From Panulirus ornatus (Eukaryota; Arthropoda; Malacostraca; Decapoda; Palinuridae), in NCBI RefSeq assembly GCF_036320965.1, contig NC_092232.1:57275923-57339922 (forward strand): DNA of 64,000 bases. Direction: 5' to 3'. Below are positions 46,471-61,041 of the stretch, in pieces; position 1 is the stretch's first letter, and every line of letters begins with the position of its first letter. Below the pieces are notes generated by a model. It did no database searches and had not been told where the DNA came from. It saw nothing but the letters and a program-made list of their open reading frames with translations. The position numbers were made by a program, and so were the translations under genes.

Positions 46471-48858
46471 ATGTCGTTGATCAGTGTTGACAATACCGCT
46501 CAATCATTAACGTCGGTCAAAGTCTCGATCCTTCCCCATATCCCTAGTGATATTAATGTTGATCTCAGTTATTGGCGAAAGCAGCTAGAGATAGCTAAGG
46601 TCAATGCACAAGCACAGTTACAAGTGCAGAAGAAGAAGACTGAACAAGCTAGGTTAGCTCTCGAACGTGAAAGACTTAGACTCAACGCTTCACCATCAGG
46701 ACCAGTGTCGTCCCAGTTGGGTAACTTACATCTCGTACCAAAGTTCAGTAAACTTGACGCGGGCAGGCATTCAAAGGGCTACGACAGCAGAGGGAGGACC
46801 AATGGTCATGTAATCCCACCTGAATCTGCTACCTTGCCGGTAACTCATGAAAGTAAGGGAAAATACTCCAACAGAGTTAAGAGTTGTTTTTATTGTGGCA
46901 AGGCTGGGCACCAGGTGAGGGATTGCTGGGCTCGAGAGAGGAAATTTAGGGATTCTACCGTGAGTAGACCGGTGAATCTCGTCTCAACTTTAGGGCCACT
47001 TAGTATAGTAGGTGAGGCTGTCCCTGCTCTTAAGAAAAAGAGGGGTTGCGAGAGTGTTAATCACTTTGTAATTAAGGATTCGTTCTGTGGGAACTACAAT
47101 GCGTTCCTGTCTGAGGGCTACGTTAGTAGATGTGGTGTACGACGAAAAGTAACCGTATTACGGGTTTCTGGTTCTCTGCAGTCCCTGATGTTGGATGGCT
47201 TGGTGCCGCGAGGAGAGTTTGGAGACCGAGTCTTGCTAGATGGATTGTCGGGTTCCAAGGAAGCTCCACTAGTCGATGTGAGGGTAGAAACAGATCTCTT
47301 CACGGGCCATCCTCTCATAGGGGTTGTAGATAGGTTACCTGTCTCAGGTGTGGACTTTGTGTTAGGCAATGACCTAGCGGGTGGGAAGATGAACCCAGTG
47401 CCGGTGTTGCCTACGGGTCCGGTGGAGTCCACGGAGGCAGTGCAGCTTGATGAAGAAGTACCAGAGTTAGTCTCCAACCACGATGATGTGAGGTCTATGA
47501 CAGCTGGCACGGCAGGCCGTGTGCCTGAGGACATAGCCGTTGAAAAGGAGGAAGTGAAGACCAGCGAGAGGAGGCTGTATGATACACTCTCCCCTGGTAT
47601 AGACTCCGTTGAAACGCAGGAAGTTAAGACTCTCCCCCCGACTGAGACCAGCGAGAGGAAGCTGTGTGATACCCTCTCCCCTGGTGTAGCCTCCGTTGAG
47701 ACAGTTCACCTAAAGACTCATGAGAGTGAGGCCAGCGAGAGGAAGCTGTGTGATACCCTCTCCCCTGGTGTAGCCTCCGTTGAGACAGTGGACCTAAAGA
47801 CTCTTCATGAGAGTGAGGCCAGCGAGAGGAAGCTGTGTGATACCCTCTCCCCTGGTGTAGCCTCCGTTGAGACAGTGGACCTAAAGACTCTTCATGAGAG
47901 TGAGGCCAGCGAGAGGAAGCTGTGTGATACCCTCTCCCCTGGTGTAGCCTCCGTTGAGACGGCGGACTTAAAGACTCTTCATGAGAGTGAGGCCAGCGAG
48001 AGGAAGCTGTGTGATACCCTCTCCCCTGGTGTAGACTCCGTTAAGACGGAGGAAGTTAAGTCTCTCCCTATGAGTGAGTCTAGTGAGAGGGAGTTCTGTG
48101 ATACCCTCTCCCCTGGTGTAGACTTCGTTAAGACAGAGGAAGTGAAGTCTCTCCCTACGAGTGAGTCTAGTGAGAGGGAGCTCTGTGATACCCTCTCCCC
48201 TGGTGTAGACTCCGTTGAGACTGAGGGTTTGTCTCGTGCCCTTTCAAGAGAGAAGACTCTCCCTGAGGAGGAAATTAGTGAGGAGAAGCTTTGTCATACC
48301 TCCTGTGCTAGTTACGAGTCTGTACAAAAATCAGTGGGTGAGACTGAAGATTTGTCTCGCGCCCATTCAAGAGAGACTCGGGAACGGAGGACAGTATGGT
48401 CTGACAAACGGTCTCGTTTGAGAAGGTTTGAGGCGGGCGACGCGGTGTTGCTTCAACTGCAGCAGCCAGGTCAATCCTTGGTTGTCCTTTCTAAGGGTTC
48501 TTACACCATTATCTGGAGCGTAGGAGATTCCAATTACCTTGTCTCTACCCCCGATAGGCGCAGAGGTCGGAGATTATGCCACGTCAACATGCCTAAGCCA
48601 TATTTCAGTCGTGAACCTCCCCCCTTGGAACCGACGGTGCCAGTCTGCATCATCTTCCGTCCAGCAGTAGCCGTGTGTGATGAAGTCGACGACGTAGCTG
48701 CGTGTGCCTCGAAGATCTGGGACCCGGGCGGAGGCGTGAGAGAACTGAAGTGTTGCTTGTATATAGTTGGGTACTATAGGATGTTCATTGTAAATTTTGC
48801 AACAGTCGTAACCCCTCTGACAGATTTATTGAAGAATGATATCAGATGTTGGGAATGA
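46471..48858 (+). CDS. Chimeric 795-aa retroelement protein, body 1
   Basis: Order: a coiled-coil-prone N-terminus (about 37-72), a CCHC knuckle CFYCGKAGHQVRDC (139-152), a retropepsin-like stretch ending VLGNDLAGG whose active-site motif reads VSGS where DTGA is expected, nine 28-29-residue repeats (SERKLCDTLSPGVASVET type, about 365-610), an integrase C-terminal module (RRFEAGDAVLL to CHVNMPKPYF, about 640-712) and, last, an RT-thumb piece (VGYYRMFIVNFATV). Gag capsid, RT palm and the integrase core are missing. The element must depend on another's enzymes. The long open frame in three copies reflects recent duplication. Confidence 0.85.
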   Translation: MSLISVDNTAQSLTSVKVSILPHIPSDINVDLSYWRKQLEIAKVNAQAQLQVQKKKTEQARLALERERLRLNASPSGPVSSQLGNLHLVPKFSKLDAGRHSKGYDSRGRTNGHVIPPESATLPVTHESKGKYSNRVKSCFYCGKAGHQVRDCWARERKFRDSTVSRPVNLVSTLGPLSIVGEAVPALKKKRGCESVNHFVIKDSFCGNYNAFLSEGYVSRCGVRRKVTVLRVSGSLQSLMLDGLVPRGEFGDRVLLDGLSGSKEAPLVDVRVETDLFTGHPLIGVVDRLPVSGVDFVLGNDLAGGKMNPVPVLPTGPVESTEAVQLDEEVPELVSNHDDVRSMTAGTAGRVPEDIAVEKEEVKTSERRLYDTLSPGIDSVETQEVKTLPPTETSERKLCDTLSPGVASVETVHLKTHESEASERKLCDTLSPGVASVETVDLKTLHESEASERKLCDTLSPGVASVETVDLKTLHESEASERKLCDTLSPGVASVETADLKTLHESEASERKLCDTLSPGVDSVKTEEVKSLPMSESSEREFCDTLSPGVDFVKTEEVKSLPTSESSERELCDTLSPGVDSVETEGLSRALSREKTLPEEEISEEKLCHTSCASYESVQKSVGETEDLSRAHSRETRERRTVWSDKRSRLRRFEAGDAVLLQLQQPGQSLVVLSKGSYTIIWSVGDSNYLVSTPDRRRGRRLCHVNMPKPYFSREPPPLEPTVPVCIIFRPAVAVCDEVDDVAACASKIWDPGGGVRELKCCLYIVGYYRMFIVNFATVVTPLTDLLKNDIRCWE

Positions 48859-49375
48859 GCAGTGTGAGACAGTCTCTCTTATTAGTTAGGAACCCTACTT
48901 TTCAACTGTTTTATTTTGCAGGCTCCAACCAGATTAGCTGTGAATGCCGCCAGTGTTGTAAAAGCTGGAAAGGTCCCCATGTAGGAGGACGGAAAGAAGG
49001 TTGAGCCCAAACAGATAGCCCCACCATGAAGAGGGAACTTTTGTTTTTGCTATTTGTATTGTAACACTTTCTGTATGTGTCCTTCAGGCAATCATAGAAG
49101 TAACCTTTGTTTTCCTATTTTGTATTATAACACCCTGTATATTTGTGCCCTTAAGCCAATCACTTTAGAGTGTACTGACCACCAACCCCTTTCAAAATGT
49201 TAAGTTACGGGATCGGAGTCAGAAGTTAAATAGGTGGGCCTTGTTATGTACAATTTATACGTTACATTATTTTTAGCACACCTCATGTGTTAACATTGTG
49301 TTAGCTGATTGTTTTATCCCGCTCTTAAGGTAAGAAAATTCCTCTTCCAGGAATTTTCTCCTTTAAGGAGGGGGG
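48859..49375 (+). pseudogene. Decayed RNase H remnant and polypurine tract, body 1
   Basis: Beyond the stop, short pieces still read as RNase H (ECTDHQPLSK, LAVNAASV), with stops between. It ends in AAGGAGGGGGG just before LTR2. One extra T (near 49,313) distinguishes it from bodies 2 and 3. Confidence 0.65.
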
Positions 49376-50086
49376 TGTTACGGAACACGTATGTTTGTGC
49401 CCACATGTTCGTGTATATTACGTGTGTGTGTCTTTGTGTATAGAGATGTCTTCCTTTGAGAATAGCTCGGAGCTTCTGTTCCCACCAAGCGTTAGGCTTA
49501 ATTTTGGAAACCAGATGGTCATTTGTCCTTGAGCTGTCAATCAAGAGGAGGGTGAGCTGTCCAGATGTGCGTCGCGAGAATACTCAACCAATCACGAGTG
49601 CTCTTGAGTCCCATAGCCAATCAAGGGTGGCGTTATAGCCAGCAGGGCGGAGACACGTCTTTGTAATATATACCCATGACACCCGCTGAGAGCTCTCTCT
49701 CTAGCCCAGCGAGTTAGGTGGTCTCCCCAGCCGTAAGCATGTAAGCCTGTAAGCCCTGCTGTGCTGTAAGCCTGTAAGCCTGTTATAATTATCAATGTAA
49801 TGTTATGGAAGAACTGTCATAAAGGAAAGAGATCTCCTGGCTTGAAATCTTATCTGGAATGTTAACTCATGTACCAATGTTAATGTAAATGATTCAAGCC
49901 TGATTTATGTGCTTATCTTTGTACACTTAAGATTCTTTCATTATAAGTAGATTTAATGTAATGCTGGTCTTTAATTCCATCCCATAACTCTATGATTATG
50001 TTATCCCGTTGTGAAACAACAAGGATCAGTGGTATCTGTAACATATATGTTACTGGTGACCTAACCTGAATAAGGAGTTCGTAACA
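49376..50086 (+). repeat. LTR2
   Basis: 711 bp; same as LTR1 except for the 9-bp GTTATAGCC it retains. Confidence 0.92.
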
Positions 50087-50153
50087 TATAAATTGGCGAC
50101 CTTGCCAGGATATTTCTTGCCTTAACGGAATCTCTTTCCTTGATTCGTTAGTC

Positions 50154-52541
50154 ATGTCGTTGATCAGTGTTGACAATACCGCTCAATCATTAACGTCGGT
50201 CAAAGTCTCGATCCTTCCCCATATCCCTAGTGATATTAATGTTGATCTCAGTTATTGGCGAAAGCAGCTAGAGATAGCTAAGGTCAATGCACAAGCACAG
50301 TTACAAGTGCAGAAGAAGAAGACTGAACAAGCTAGGTTAGCTCTCGAACGTGAAAGACTTAGACTCAACGCTTCACCATCAGGACCAGTGTCGTCCCAGT
50401 TGGGTAACTTACATCTCGTACCAAAGTTCAGTAAACTTGACGCGGGCAGGCATTCAAAGGGCTACGACAGCAGAGGGAGGACCAATGGTCATGTAATCCC
50501 ACCTGAATCTGCTACCTTGCCGGTAACTCATGAAAGTAAGGGAAAATACTCCAACAGAGTTAAGAGTTGTTTTTATTGTGGCAAGGCTGGGCACCAGGTG
50601 AGGGATTGCTGGGCTCGAGAGAGGAAATTTAGGGATTCTACCGTGAGTAGACCGGTGAATCTCGTCTCAACTTTAGGGCCACTTAGTATAGTAGGTGAGG
50701 CTGTCCCTGCTCTTAAGAAAAAGAGGGGTTGCGAGAGTGTTAATCACTTTGTAATTAAGGATTCGTTCTGTGGGAACTACAATGCGTTCCTGTCTGAGGG
50801 CTACGTTAGTAGATGTGGTGTACGACGAAAAGTAACCGTATTACGGGTTTCTGGTTCTCTGCAGTCCCTGATGTTGGATGGCTTGGTGCCGCGAGGAGAG
50901 TTTGGAGACCGAGTCTTGCTAGATGGATTGTCGGGTTCCAAGGAAGCTCCACTAGTCGATGTGAGGGTAGAAACAGATCTCTTCACGGGCCATCCTCTCA
51001 TAGGGGTTGTAGATAGGTTACCTGTCTCAGGTGTGGACTTTGTGTTAGGCAATGACCTAGCGGGTGGGAAGATGAACCCAGTGCCGGTGTTGCCTACGGG
51101 TCCGGTGGAGTCCACGGAGGCAGTGCAGCTTGATGAAGAAGTACCAGAGTTAGTCTCCAACCACGATGATGTGAGGTCTATGACAGCTGGCACGGCAGGC
51201 CGTGTGCCTGAGGACATAGCCGTTGAAAAGGAGGAAGTGAAGACCAGCGAGAGGAGGCTGTATGATACACTCTCCCCTGGTATAGACTCCGTTGAAACGC
51301 AGGAAGTTAAGACTCTCCCCCCGACTGAGACCAGCGAGAGGAAGCTGTGTGATACCCTCTCCCCTGGTGTAGCCTCCGTTGAGACAGTTCACCTAAAGAC
51401 TCATGAGAGTGAGGCCAGCGAGAGGAAGCTGTGTGATACCCTCTCCCCTGGTGTAGCCTCCGTTGAGACAGTGGACCTAAAGACTCTTCATGAGAGTGAG
51501 GCCAGCGAGAGGAAGCTGTGTGATACCCTCTCCCCTGGTGTAGCCTCCGTTGAGACAGTGGACCTAAAGACTCTTCATGAGAGTGAGGCCAGCGAGAGGA
51601 AGCTGTGTGATACCCTCTCCCCTGGTGTAGCCTCCGTTGAGACGGCGGACTTAAAGACTCTTCATGAGAGTGAGGCCAGCGAGAGGAAGCTGTGTGATAC
51701 CCTCTCCCCTGGTGTAGACTCCGTTAAGACGGAGGAAGTTAAGTCTCTCCCTATGAGTGAGTCTAGTGAGAGGGAGTTCTGTGATACCCTCTCCCCTGGT
51801 GTAGACTTCGTTAAGACAGAGGAAGTGAAGTCTCTCCCTACGAGTGAGTCTAGTGAGAGGGAGCTCTGTGATACCCTCTCCCCTGGTGTAGACTCCGTTG
51901 AGACTGAGGGTTTGTCTCGTGCCCTTTCAAGAGAGAAGACTCTCCCTGAGGAGGAAATTAGTGAGGAGAAGCTTTGTCATACCTCCTGTGCTAGTTACGA
52001 GTCTGTACAAAAATCAGTGGGTGAGACTGAAGATTTGTCTCGCGCCCATTCAAGAGAGACTCGGGAACGGAGGACAGTATGGTCTGACAAACGGTCTCGT
52101 TTGAGAAGGTTTGAGGCGGGCGACGCGGTGTTGCTTCAACTGCAGCAGCCAGGTCAATCCTTGGTTGTCCTTTCTAAGGGTTCTTACACCATTATCTGGA
52201 GCGTAGGAGATTCCAATTACCTTGTCTCTACCCCCGATAGGCGCAGAGGTCGGAGATTATGCCACGTCAACATGCCTAAGCCATATTTCAGTCGTGAACC
52301 TCCCCCCTTGGAACCGACGGTGCCAGTCTGCATCATCTTCCGTCCAGCAGTAGCCGTGTGTGATGAAGTCGACGACGTAGCTGCGTGTGCCTCGAAGATC
52401 TGGGACCCGGGCGGAGGCGTGAGAGAACTGAAGTGTTGCTTGTATATAGTTGGGTACTATAGGATGTTCATTGTAAATTTTGCAACAGTCGTAACCCCTC
52501 TGACAGATTTATTGAAGAATGATATCAGATGTTGGGAATGA
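50154..52541 (+). CDS. Chimeric 795-aa retroelement protein, body 2
   Basis: Same 795-residue product as body 1 with no amino-acid difference that I can see, including the CCHC knuckle, the VSGS active-site loss, nine repeats, the integrase tail and the RT-thumb end. The leader after LTR2 is also 67 bp. Confidence 0.85.
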   Translation: MSLISVDNTAQSLTSVKVSILPHIPSDINVDLSYWRKQLEIAKVNAQAQLQVQKKKTEQARLALERERLRLNASPSGPVSSQLGNLHLVPKFSKLDAGRHSKGYDSRGRTNGHVIPPESATLPVTHESKGKYSNRVKSCFYCGKAGHQVRDCWARERKFRDSTVSRPVNLVSTLGPLSIVGEAVPALKKKRGCESVNHFVIKDSFCGNYNAFLSEGYVSRCGVRRKVTVLRVSGSLQSLMLDGLVPRGEFGDRVLLDGLSGSKEAPLVDVRVETDLFTGHPLIGVVDRLPVSGVDFVLGNDLAGGKMNPVPVLPTGPVESTEAVQLDEEVPELVSNHDDVRSMTAGTAGRVPEDIAVEKEEVKTSERRLYDTLSPGIDSVETQEVKTLPPTETSERKLCDTLSPGVASVETVHLKTHESEASERKLCDTLSPGVASVETVDLKTLHESEASERKLCDTLSPGVASVETVDLKTLHESEASERKLCDTLSPGVASVETADLKTLHESEASERKLCDTLSPGVDSVKTEEVKSLPMSESSEREFCDTLSPGVDFVKTEEVKSLPTSESSERELCDTLSPGVDSVETEGLSRALSREKTLPEEEISEEKLCHTSCASYESVQKSVGETEDLSRAHSRETRERRTVWSDKRSRLRRFEAGDAVLLQLQQPGQSLVVLSKGSYTIIWSVGDSNYLVSTPDRRRGRRLCHVNMPKPYFSREPPPLEPTVPVCIIFRPAVAVCDEVDDVAACASKIWDPGGGVRELKCCLYIVGYYRMFIVNFATVVTPLTDLLKNDIRCWE

Positions 52542-53057
52542 GCAGTGTGAGACAGTCTCTCTTATTAGTTAGGAACCCTACTTTTCAACTGTTTTATTTT
52601 GCAGGCTCCAACCAGATTAGCTGTGAATGCCGCCAGTGTTGTAAAAGCTGGAAAGGTCCCCATGTAGGAGGACGGAAAGAAGGTTGAGCCCAAACAGATA
52701 GCCCCACCATGAAGAGGGAACTTTTGTTTTTGCTATTTGTATTGTAACACTTTCTGTATGTGTCCTTCAGGCAATCATAGAAGTAACCTTTGTTTTCCTA
52801 TTTTGTATTATAACACCCTGTATATTTGTGCCCTTAAGCCAATCACTTTAGAGTGTACTGACCACCAACCCCTTTCAAAATGTTAAGTTACGGGATCGGA
52901 GTCAGAAGTTAAATAGGTGGGCCTTGTTATGTACAATTTATACGTTACATTATTTTTAGCACACCTCATGTGTTAACATTGTGTTAGCTGATTGTTTATC
53001 CCGCTCTTAAGGTAAGAAAATTCCTCTTCCAGGAATTTTCTCCTTTAAGGAGGGGGG
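52542..53057 (+). pseudogene. Decayed RNase H remnant and polypurine tract, body 2
   Basis: Same content as 48,859-49,375 but one T shorter. Confidence 0.65.
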
Positions 53058-53767
53058 TGTTACGGAACACGTATGTTTGTGCCCACATGTTCGTGTATAT
53101 TACGTGTGTGTGTCTTTGTGTATAGAGATGTCTTCCTTTGAGAATAGCTCGGAGCTTCTGTTCCCACCAAGCGTTAGGCTTAATTTTGGAAACCAGATGG
53201 TCATTTGTCCTTGAGCTGTCAATCAAGAGGAGGGTGAGCTGTCCAGATGTGCGTCGCGAGAATACTCAACCAATCACGAGTGCTCTGAGTCCCATAGCCA
53301 ATCAAGGGTGGCGTTATAGCCAGCAGGGCGGAGACTCTTCTTTGTAATATATACCCATGACACCCGCTGAGCTCTCTCTCTCTAGCCCAGCGAGTTAGGT
53401 GGTCTCCCCAGCCGTAAGCATGTAAGCCTGTAAGCCCTGCTGTGGTGTAAGCCTGTAAGCCCGTTATAATTATCAATGTAATGTTATGGAAGAACTGTCA
53501 TAAAGGAAAGAGATCTCCTGGCTTGAAATCTTATCTGGAATGTTAACTCATGTACCAATGTTAATGTAAATGATTCAAGCCTGATTTATGTGCTTATCTT
53601 TGTACACTTAAGATTCTTTCATTATAAGTAGATTTAATGTAATGCTGGTCTTTAATTCCATCCCATAACTCTATGATTATGTTATCCCGTTGTGAAACAA
53701 CAAGGATCAGTGGTATCTGTAACATATATGTTACTGGTGACCTAACCTGAATAAGGAGTTCGTAACA
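53058..53767 (+). repeat. LTR3
   Basis: 710 bp; shares GTGCTCTGAGTCC, GGAGACTCTTC and GAGCTCTCTCTCTC with LTR4 against LTR1/2. Private changes occur in the GTAAGCC repeat (GTGGTG, CCCG). Confidence 0.92.
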
Positions 53768-53834
53768 TATAAATTGGCGACCTTGCCAGGATATTTCTTG
53801 CCTTAACGGAATCTCTTTCCTTGATTCGTTAGTC

Positions 53835-56222
53835 ATGTCGTTGATCAGTGTTGACAATACCGCTCAATCATTAACGTCGGTCAAAGTCTCGATCCTTCCC
53901 CATATCCCTAGTGATATTAATGTTGATCTCAGTTATTGGCGAAAGCAGCTAGAGATAGCTAAGGTCAATGCACAAGCACAGTTACAAGTGCAGAAGAAGA
54001 AGACTGAACAAGCTAGGTTAGCTCTCGAACGTGAAAGACTTAGACTTAACGCTTCACCATCAGGACCAGTGTCGTCCCAGTTGGGTAACTTACATCTCGT
54101 ACCAAAGTTCAGTAAACTTGACGCGGGCAGGCATTCAAAGGGCTACGACAGCAGAGGGAGGACCAATGGTCATGTAATCCCACCTGAATCTGCTACCTTG
54201 CCGGTAACTCATGAAAGTAAGGGAAAATACTCCAACAGAGTTAAGAGTTGTTTTTATTGTGGCAAGGCTGGGCACCAGGTGAGGGATTGCTGGGCTCGAG
54301 AGAGGGAATTTAGGGATTCTACCGTGAGTAGACCGGTGAATCTCGTCTCAACTTTAGGGCCACTTAGTATAGTAGGTGAGGCTGTCCCTGCTCTTAAGAA
54401 AAAGAGGGGTTGCGAGAGTGTTAATCACTTTGTAATTAAGGATTCGTTCTGTGGGAACTACAATGCGTTCCTGTCTGAGGGCTACGTTAGTAGATGTGGT
54501 GTACGACGAAAAGTAACCGTATTACGGGTTTCTGGTTCTCTGCAGTCCCTGATGTTGGATGGCTTGGTGCCGCGAGGAGAGTTTGGAGACCGAGTCTTGC
54601 TAGATGGATTGTCGGGTTCCAAGGAAGCTCCACTAGTCGATGTGAGGGTAGAAACAGATCTCTTCACGGGCCATCCTCTCATAGGGGTTGTAGATAGGTT
54701 ACCTGTCTCAGGTGTGGACTTTGTGTTAGGCAATGACCTAGCGGGTGGGAAGATGAACCCAGTGCCGGTGTTGCCTACGGGTCCGGTGGAGTCCACGGAG
54801 GCAGTGCAGCTTGATGAAGAAGTACCAGAGTTAGTCTCCAACCACGATGATGTGAGGTCTATGACAGCTGGCACGGCAGGCCGTGTGCCTGAGGACATAG
54901 CCGTTGAAAAGGAGGAAGTGAAGACCAGCGAGAGGAGGCTGTATGATACACTCTCCCCTGGTATAGACTCCGTTGAAACGCAGGAAGTTAAGACTCTCCC
55001 CCCGACTGAGACCAGCGAGAGGAAGCTGTGTGATACCCTCTCCCCTGGTGTAGCCTCCGTTGAGACAGTTCACCTAAAGACTCATGAGAGTGAGGCCAGC
55101 GAGAGGAAGCTGTGTGATACCCTCTCCCCTGGTGTAGCCTCCGTTGAGACAGTGGACCTAAAGACTCTTCATGAGAGTGAGGCCAGCGAGAGGAAGCTGT
55201 GTGATACCCTCTCCCCTGGTGTAGCCTCCGTTGAGACAGTGGACCTAAAGACTCTTCATGAGAGTGAGGCCAGCGAGAGGAAGCTGTGTGATACCCTCTC
55301 CCCTGGTGTAGCCTCCGTTGAGACGGCGGACTTAAAGACTCTTCATGAGAGTGAGGCCAGCGAGAGGAAGCTGTGTGATACCCTCTCCCCTGGTGTAGAC
55401 TCCGTTAAGACGGAGGAAGTTAAGTCTCTCCCTATGAGTGAGTCTAGTGAGAGGGAGTTCTGTGATACCCTCTCCCCTGGTGTAGACTTCGTTAAGACAG
55501 AGGAAGTGAAGTCTCTCCCTACGAGTGAGTCTAGTGAGAGGGAGCTCTGTGATACCCTCTCCCCTGGTGTAGACTCCGTTGAGACTGAGGGTTTGTCTCG
55601 TGCCCTTTCAAGAGAGAAGACTCTCCCTGAGGAGGAAATTAGTGAGGAGAAGCTTTGTCATACCTCCTGTGCTAGTTACGAGTCTGTACAAAAATCAGTG
55701 GGTGAGACTGAAGATTTGTCTCGCGCCCATTCAAGAGAGACTCGGGAACGGAGGACAGTATGGTCTGACAAACGGTCTCGTTTGAGAAGGTTTGAGGCGG
55801 GCGACGCGGTGTTGCTTCAACTGCAGCAGCCAGGTCAATCCTTGGTTGTCCTTTCTAAGGGTTCTTACACCATTATCTGGAGCGTAGGAGATTCCAATTA
55901 CCTTGTCTCTACCCCCGATAGGCGCAGAGGTCGGAGATTATGCCACGTCAACATGCCTAAGCCATATTTCAGTCGTGAACCTCCCCCCTTGGAACCGACG
56001 GTGCCAGTCTGCATCATCTTCCGTCCAGCAGTAGCCGTGTGTGATGAAGTCGACGACGTAGCTGCGTGTGCCTCGAAGATCTGGGACCCGGGCGGAGGCG
56101 TGAGAGAACTGAAGTGTTGCTTGTATATAGTTGGGTACTATAGGATGTTCATTGTAAATTTTGCAACAGTCGTAACCCCTCTGACAGATTTATTGAAGAA
56201 TGATATCAGATGTTGGGAATGA
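53835..56222 (+). CDS. Chimeric 795-aa retroelement protein, body 3
   Basis: As bodies 1 and 2 except Lys to Glu just after the zinc knuckle (RERE for RERK, about 54,306) and one silent change near 54,046. No stop. Confidence 0.85.
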   Translation: MSLISVDNTAQSLTSVKVSILPHIPSDINVDLSYWRKQLEIAKVNAQAQLQVQKKKTEQARLALERERLRLNASPSGPVSSQLGNLHLVPKFSKLDAGRHSKGYDSRGRTNGHVIPPESATLPVTHESKGKYSNRVKSCFYCGKAGHQVRDCWAREREFRDSTVSRPVNLVSTLGPLSIVGEAVPALKKKRGCESVNHFVIKDSFCGNYNAFLSEGYVSRCGVRRKVTVLRVSGSLQSLMLDGLVPRGEFGDRVLLDGLSGSKEAPLVDVRVETDLFTGHPLIGVVDRLPVSGVDFVLGNDLAGGKMNPVPVLPTGPVESTEAVQLDEEVPELVSNHDDVRSMTAGTAGRVPEDIAVEKEEVKTSERRLYDTLSPGIDSVETQEVKTLPPTETSERKLCDTLSPGVASVETVHLKTHESEASERKLCDTLSPGVASVETVDLKTLHESEASERKLCDTLSPGVASVETVDLKTLHESEASERKLCDTLSPGVASVETADLKTLHESEASERKLCDTLSPGVDSVKTEEVKSLPMSESSEREFCDTLSPGVDFVKTEEVKSLPTSESSERELCDTLSPGVDSVETEGLSRALSREKTLPEEEISEEKLCHTSCASYESVQKSVGETEDLSRAHSRETRERRTVWSDKRSRLRRFEAGDAVLLQLQQPGQSLVVLSKGSYTIIWSVGDSNYLVSTPDRRRGRRLCHVNMPKPYFSREPPPLEPTVPVCIIFRPAVAVCDEVDDVAACASKIWDPGGGVRELKCCLYIVGYYRMFIVNFATVVTPLTDLLKNDIRCWE

Positions 56223-56738
56223 GCAGTGTGAGACAGTCTCTCTTATTAGTTAGGAACCCTACTTTTCAACTGTTTTATTTTGCAGGCTCCAACCAGATTA
56301 GCTGTGAATGCCGCCAGTGTTGTAAAAGCTGGAAAGGTCCCCATGTAGGAGGACGGAAAGAAGGTTGAGCCCAAACAGATAGCCCCACCATGAAGAGGGA
56401 ACTTTTGTTTTTGCTATTTGTATTGTAACACTTTCTGTATGTGTCCTTCAGGCAATCATAGAAGTAACCTTTGTTTTCCTATTTTGTATTATAACACCCT
56501 GTATATTTGTGCCCTTAAGCCAATCACTTTAGAGTGTACTGACCACCAACCCCTTTCAAAATGTTAAGTTACGGGATCGGAGTCAGAAGTTAAATAGGTG
56601 GGCCTTGTTATGTACAATTTATACGTTACATTATTTTTAGCACACCTCATGTGTTAACATTGTGTTAGCTGATTGTTTATCCCGCTCTTAAGGTAAGAAA
56701 ATTCCTCTTCCAGGAATTTTCTCCTTTAAGGAGGGGGG
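56223..56738 (+). pseudogene. Decayed RNase H remnant and polypurine tract, body 3
   Basis: Same as body 2; ends GGAGGGGGG before LTR4. Confidence 0.65.
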
Positions 56739-57448
56739 TGTTACGGAACACGTATGTTTGTGCCCACATGTTCGTGTATATTACGTGTGTGTGTCTTTGT
56801 GTATAGAGATGTCTTCCTTTGAGAATAGCTCGGAGCTTCTGTTCCCACCAAGCGTTAGGCTTAATTTTGGAAACCAGATGGTCATTTGTCCTTGAGCTGT
56901 CAATCAAGAGGAGGGTGAGCTGTCCAGATGTGCGTCGCGAGAATACTCAACCAATCACGAGTGCTCTGAGTCCCATAGCCAATCAAGGGTGGCGTTATAG
57001 CCAGCAGGGCGGAGACTCTTCTTTGTAATATATACCCATGACACCCGCTGAGCTCTCTCTCTCTAGCCCAGCGAGTTAGGTGGTCTCCCCAGCCGTAAGC
57101 ATGTAAGCCTGTAAGCCCTGCTGTGCTGTAAGCCTGTAAGCCTGTTATAATTATCAATGTAATGTTATGGAAGAACTGTCATAAAGGAAAGAGATCTCCT
57201 GGCTTGAAATCTTATCTGGAATGTTAACTCATGTACCAATGTTAATGTAAATGATTCAAGCCTGATTTATGTGCTTATCTTTGTACACTTAAGATTCTTT
57301 CATTATAAGTAGATTTAATGTAATGCTGGTCTTTAATTCCATCCCATAACTCTATGATTATGTTATCCCGTTGTGAAACAACAAGGATCAGTGGTATCTG
57401 TAACATATATGTTACTGGCGACCTAGCCTGAATAAGGAGTTCGTAACA
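56739..57448 (+). repeat. LTR4
   Basis: 710 bp; R-type like LTR3, but its last 45 bp carry GGCGACCTAGCC where the others read GGTGACCTAACC. Followed directly by (TA)n. Confidence 0.92.

Positions 57449-59980
<2,532 letters not shown>

Positions 59981-60052
<72 letters not shown>
59981..60052. repeat. (TA)n tract between the LINE copies
   Basis: Pure (TA)n joining the 3' end of copy 1 to the truncated 5' end of copy 2. Confidence 0.95.

Positions 60053-61041
<989 letters not shown>

Noticed and set aside
47118..47534. Minus-strand 138-codon frame repeated in the LTR array
   Set aside because: Shadow of the 795-aa frame; it repeats only because the body is triplicated.
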